Assembly: GCA_040954595.2 (NCBI GenBank)
Contig: CM082588.2
Span: forward strand, 9,858,001 to 9,922,000
Length of the DNA: 64,000 bases
Direction: 5' to 3'
Source of the DNA: Balanoglossus misakiensis
Taxonomy: Eukaryota > Hemichordata
Shown here: piece by piece, positions 60,132 to 64,000 of the stretch
Position numbering within the stretch: the first letter of the stretch is position 1
Layout of the letters: each line of letters begins with the position of its first letter
Program-made: the position numbers and the translations under genes
Notes under the pieces: generated by a model
The model's database searches: none
Told to the model about the DNA's origin: nothing
The model's input: the letters and a program-made list of their open reading frames with translations, nothing else

Positions 60132-61705
60132 GTAAGTTGTCATAATAATGTGTACAGTGAATATTTTGAAAACCAAGACTGGTACCTGTGGCACTTCTGG
60201 GAATTGTTATGTGGGGAAAAATAAAATCAGTTTTCTCAAAAAGGAGCTTTCTTGATGGTACAAATAACATTGGTCTGTGCCATTCCCAAAATTATTTTAA
60301 TGTATTGAAGACCTGAAAGTCACGCAGAATAAATTCAATGCACTATTTGCCCAACATGACAACTTTTCCCCACACAGAGTTTGATGTGGTGGGTATGGCC
60401 GCTTTGCCTCAAATCGGCCATACACACCACATCTATTAATATTCATGAGTTTACTTTTCTTGTTTACGTACACTACTATAACAATTGGAAATCTAGAGAA
60501 TGTCTATTTCATCAAGTTGACAACCCCCGCATGTGTAAGTCATGTACATAAACAAAAATAGTCTGGTGTGTGGAGCCTTCTCCCTTTTTACAGGAAGTAC
60601 TTTCGAAAATGTTTTATGCAATCAGTCCACACTCATGATCAGTTTTGTGTCAGAATTATAGTCCAAGTCACCTACCTAAGCATGCCATAGATATATTGAC
60701 GATACAAACATTGGGAACAAAAGGATTAAGGGAGGTGTGACTGGTCCAACTTGTTTAGTTTTAGTGTGGGGGAAAAGCTGGAATGAAAGCAGACCTAAAT
60801 TACAGACAAAGAAATACAACAAATCTTGTCTCATTCTTATTTTCAATTCCTCTAGTTTTTCCATGGTACCAGTGTGGAAGCACTGATGATAACCTCTGGC
60901 AGACAGTTTTAAATGACGACAATCATCTTACTCTTATGCACATGTGCGTTAATTTTATGTGTACAAAATAACTTCCAATCCAAATATTCTGCACAATTTT
61001 ATGTGCGTGCATTCATATAGTGGACTGCCTTCGCTTCCTTCTATATTTCTTGCACGCCATATAAGAAGAATTTAGTTTTGTCTCTTCTTTTCACTCAATT
61101 TGCTGTCTTTTCCTAATCTATGACACAGACTATGGTTGCCGCCACCTTGTCTGTTGTTAAGACAGCACTTGTGGCATAGATAACAATTTTGTAACTAGAG
61201 TCTCTGCTTTGGCAAATGTGCGTTAGACGAACAATACCCTTTAACAAAAGTCTGCTTAGAATTCAAATCATATTCTTTTCAAAATTTCTGCATGTGATTA
61301 CATAGTGAATTAAAGCTGCAAGCAGTGTTCACTGGGCCCAAGCAATTCCCAGGATTCCTACTAAATACCAAGGATTATCTGCTGTGGATACCCAAAATTT
61401 TGTCAAAAAGTTTGGTCCTAAACTGATCTATGTCCTACAAAATCTAAACTTCTAGATCTATTGGTCAGCCTAGAATTAGGAGTGTACATAATTCATTAGG
61501 TCAACGGGGGTCCTGAAACTAACCATCAAATTTTAGACACAGCCTAAATCAATGTCCCATTGTACAGTAACTAACTATATGCTGCCGTAAATGTCAGTCT
61601 GATTGACAAATGTGAACAATGTTAAAGAGAGCAGTCTCATGATACATTGCCACCTTCTGTGAAGTGACTTTTAAAGAAAACCGTTTTGTTTGCATTCAAC
61701 TGCAG
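60132..61705. other. Intron with repeat fragments
   Basis: Includes a hairpin at 60,383-60,433 and, at about 61,310-61,360, TTAAAGCTGCAAGCAGTGTT with a following CACTGGGCCCAAGC, which resembles dispersed repeats known from aquatic animals. No exon seen. Confidence 0.4.
60383..60433. other. 19-bp stem hairpin
   Basis: GATGTGGTGGGTATGGCCG and CGGCCATACACACCACATC pair at 18 of 19 positions around a 13-base loop. It may be a tiny transposon remnant or an RNA hairpin. Confidence 0.55.
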
Positions 61706-61983
61706 CAGCAACAACAACCAGAACACAATCAACCATTCCACCACCAAAACAACAACCAGCAGCAACAAAACAAACATGGCAACAACAACAACAACAGCAG
61801 TTATCACAACAACAACAACAACAGCTGTAACTAGGACAACAGCCAAGGCCGCAACCAAAGGTACCTCAGATGGACTTGGCACCCAGCTTGCAACAAACAC
61901 AGCAACAATCAAGTAGTAGTCTGCTGGCTGATGACATGAGTCTTTTTGATATTCTGAATCAATATACTCATACAGGAAACTGA
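61706..61983 (+). pseudogene. MED25-like: Terminal Gln-rich exon with acidic tail, MED25-like
   Basis: Acceptor CAACTGCAG. The frame covering most of the exon reads PPPKQQPAATKQTWQQQQ, a TAA at 61,828-61,830 inside the Gln run, then PRPQPKVPQMDLAPSLQQ and SSSLLADDMSLFDILNQYTH before TGA 61,981-61,983. A short acidic-hydrophobic end (ADDMSLFDIL) parallels the acidic C-terminus I recall for vertebrate MED25 (EDDILMDLI). The first codons agree with the upstream phase only in another frame, so a frameshift in the CAA run is likely. Confidence 0.45.
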
Positions 61984-62119
61984 CTATAATGAACAGGAGA
62001 CTGTTCATGCCTTCATTACCATTTTAACTTCTATATACTAAATGAAACCCAGATGCCCAAAGAAATGTCAGAAATTTCTCAAGGTATGCGGGAATTTTCA
62101 AATATTCCAGACAGTATAT

Positions 62120-62465
62120 GGCCATTTCTTTCTGCTTCCAAAACGAGCATCTAGAGTCATGCATGCCACTGGCCCAATAAAGCCTGATAGCCCTTGCTGA
62201 GAATTGTAATGTTACTAGCATCTCCCTTTAAGTCACTCACATAAACTGATCAGTGGTGATTGCTTATAGTGAAGGCAAGGCTAATTTAAATTCAAAATGG
62301 TAACCATCCTTAATCACACATATGTATCATTTGACCAATCATTGGAAAAACAGAGTCTGTGATTGACTTCAAAGGGATGCTAATTACATCACAATTCCCA
62401 GCAAGGGGTTTCAGGCTTTATTGGGCCAGTGGCATGCATAGTTTCTGGAAGCAAAGCAGAAAAAA
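62120..62465. mobile_element. Foldback element with 95-bp arms
   Basis: Left arm about 62,128-62,228 (CATGCATGCCACTGGCCCAA, AAAGCCTGATAGCCC) is complementary to right arm about 62,372-62,462 (AGGCTTTATTGGGCCAGTGG, CATGCATAG). No transposase; borders uncertain. Confidence 0.7.
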
Positions 62466-63439
62466 TACAGCTTTATACTAGACTAATATTTCATTAACGT
62501 CTGATCATTAAATTGGAGAACGTATCTCTAAAGTTGGTCTCTATCGCTCCCTCAGGGAAGAGAGCAATAGACAGAACTTTGAGTGACAGAACTTCCAGTT
62601 GTGTACTTATCATTTGTATTGCCCAATCACAGACATTGTATTATTGGTCATTTATCTGTCCAATTCTTGTGTTCAGTTGAGCATTACATCAACAAAGTTT
62701 CGCTTTAACAGTGACAATACAACACTTGCAAAAACATGGATTGCTCAGGTCAGCCTATATGGTTACAGATTACCTGTGAACCAACTAATCCAGTTATAAT
62801 GAATGTGTTTCGTTATATACAGAGAATTGTAGATTGTATGAGACGTGTTAATATTACACTCTAGCATGGGGCAATGTTCACACGTATATATTTATCATGT
62901 GAAAGCCACAAAGTCACCAGCTCTTCATGTTCATTTTCAGTTTTTTTGTTTTGTTTCATGGAATCATTTTATAGTAAAGGTCTGCTTGCTGATAATTGAA
63001 TTGAACTGAACTCACAAGATATGTGTGGACATAACATGTTAATACTTCCATGTCATTATTTCTGTTACTGCCAAACAATTAAATAACACCATAATGTCAA
63101 AAATAGCAACTTTGTCATTACTTTGAAGGGATACAGATCCAGGGTTAATGTTTCATTGGGGAGTCTAACAGTGTTTGAAAATGTCACATTGTCATTTGAA
63201 ATGTTGAGATTGGGCAGTGACAATGACATTGTTTGTGTACAGACTTTGCATGGAAATCTTTGAAAAATGAAAAGTGGTGCGTGGAAAAGAATGAAGTCTT
63301 TTGGGCTTATATCAGGTGCCTTCATTTGACTCTCAAGGAGAGTTTTGTAAAACAATTAACTTGTTGTGTGTCAGCATTATTGGGAAAGATTAAGCACACA
63401 CATGTGTATACAGGTTAGATTATAATGGAAAATCACCAT
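62466..63439. other. Unassigned sequence
   Basis: Short frames only; nothing recognised on either strand. Confidence 0.4.
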
Positions 63440-63535
63440 CAGCCTTTTTCTTAGCACTCTCACCTTTCACCCCAAGTTCCCTGTGTAGACACCCAACTTT
63501 TCCAACAGAAACAATGGATTTGGACCGAACCATTA
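63440..63535 (-). mobile_element. F5-type element, reverse orientation
   Basis: Reverse complement matches 39,749-39,839: GGTTCGGTCCAAATCCATTG and GGAACTTGGGGTGAAAGG. The TTAA ends are not preserved. Confidence 0.55.
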
Positions 63536-63575
63536 GTTCATTTGAATACCGGTATGTATGTAATATCTGTATTTA

Positions 63576-63699
63576 TAACATACCTCATGCTAACACTGTG
63601 TTGTGATTCGCCAGAATCCGTCACATTATAAGAAAATAGAATCGACTATGAATTCCTCTGGGAACTAGCAGAAAATCTATAAACTGATCACGTGACCAA
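63576..63699 (+). repeat. Dispersed repeat with E-box, copy 2
   Basis: Matches 47,179-47,300. Here the palindrome is weakened to GATCACGTGACC, and GGGATATAAAAGAA follows, a TATA-box-like sequence. No gene is visible downstream within the window. Confidence 0.7.
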
Positions 63700-64000
63700 A
63701 GGGATATAAAAGAATCCCATACATATACTTTGTCAGTTCACCTCTGTAGCCAGACTGGCCATACGTATGAACTGATGATGTCCCTGTTATAGGCATATGT
63801 CTTGTGAAACTGTTAAACCATTTTGTTGTGTTTTGTGTTTGGTGAACGGCAACATCCGTGACAAGCATGGTAGAATCAAACTATTACATACACGTTAAGA
63901 AATATAGTCAATTATTAGGAAGTGACCATAGTTGCCAAACGATTAAAATCACATTTTTAATATCAATATTCACATGTCATTGCTTTCTACATTTCTAGAA

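Noticed and set aside
59986-60270. Minus-strand frame opposite the Gln-rich exon
   Set aside because: Antisense of CAA repeats, no family match.
61637-62008. Minus-strand valine/leucine-rich frame
   Set aside because: Antisense of CAA/ACA repeats; composition is an artefact of the polyglutamine exon.

Overview
The window is animal nuclear DNA. Evidence: GT-AG introns, phase-1 calcium-binding EGF exons, a CR1/L2-type LINE, a tRNA-derived SINE and many short inverted-repeat transposons; there are no bacterial operons, rRNAs or tRNAs. AT-rich composition and this repeat mix suggest a marine invertebrate (cephalochordate, hemichordate or lophotrochozoan grade), but the sequence alone does not settle the species. 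No gene in the window is clearly intact.

Region 1 (about 375-24,285) is one satellite array. The monomer is about 130 bp and carries two overlapping palindromes (TATGCGCATAGGCCTAT). Eleven monomers carry, exactly in place of the palindromic stretch, a 457-477 bp segment encoding a retropepsin-like aspartic protease (LIDTGA at the start, ILGLDF near the end). Two versions exist: type A (3 copies) has a full reading frame but NTGA instead of DTGA; type B (8 copies) has DTGA but a 20-bp frameshifting deletion after the core. The array is built from nested higher-order repeats of 924, 1,088, 3,248 and 3,580 bp.

Region 2 (24,286-39,840) is repeats: C/G-homopolymer dispersed repeats, a 2.9-kb foldback element with arms of about 1 kb (26,963-29,892), a 1,567-bp composite unit repeated in tandem about 4.4 times (30,420-37,340), and two weak minus-strand exon candidates near 38.7-39.2 kb.

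Region 3 (40,000-62,000) holds plus-strand exons of a decayed gene: a MED25-like VWA exon, glutamine-rich exons, four eroded calcium-binding EGF exons, a tandemly duplicated polyglutamine exon and a terminal exon with an acidic tail. Several neighbouring exons are phase-compatible, yet they carry stops and lost cysteines. Within this interval, on the same strand, lies a broken multidomain gene (46,049-53,274): Cys/His-rich N-terminal part, OTU cysteine-protease domain, an uncharacterised middle region, a FEN1/XPG-like (PIN-fold) nuclease region and a tesmin/TSO1-like CXC cysteine cluster. A LINE reverse transcriptase remnant follows 3' of it.

A recurring theme is TTAA-targeting short elements. 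Three insertions can be proved inside the window: one has its empty site at 28,481, one splits the OTU gene, and one splits the LINE reverse transcriptase in frame. The last 2 kb hold more repeats and no recognisable gene.
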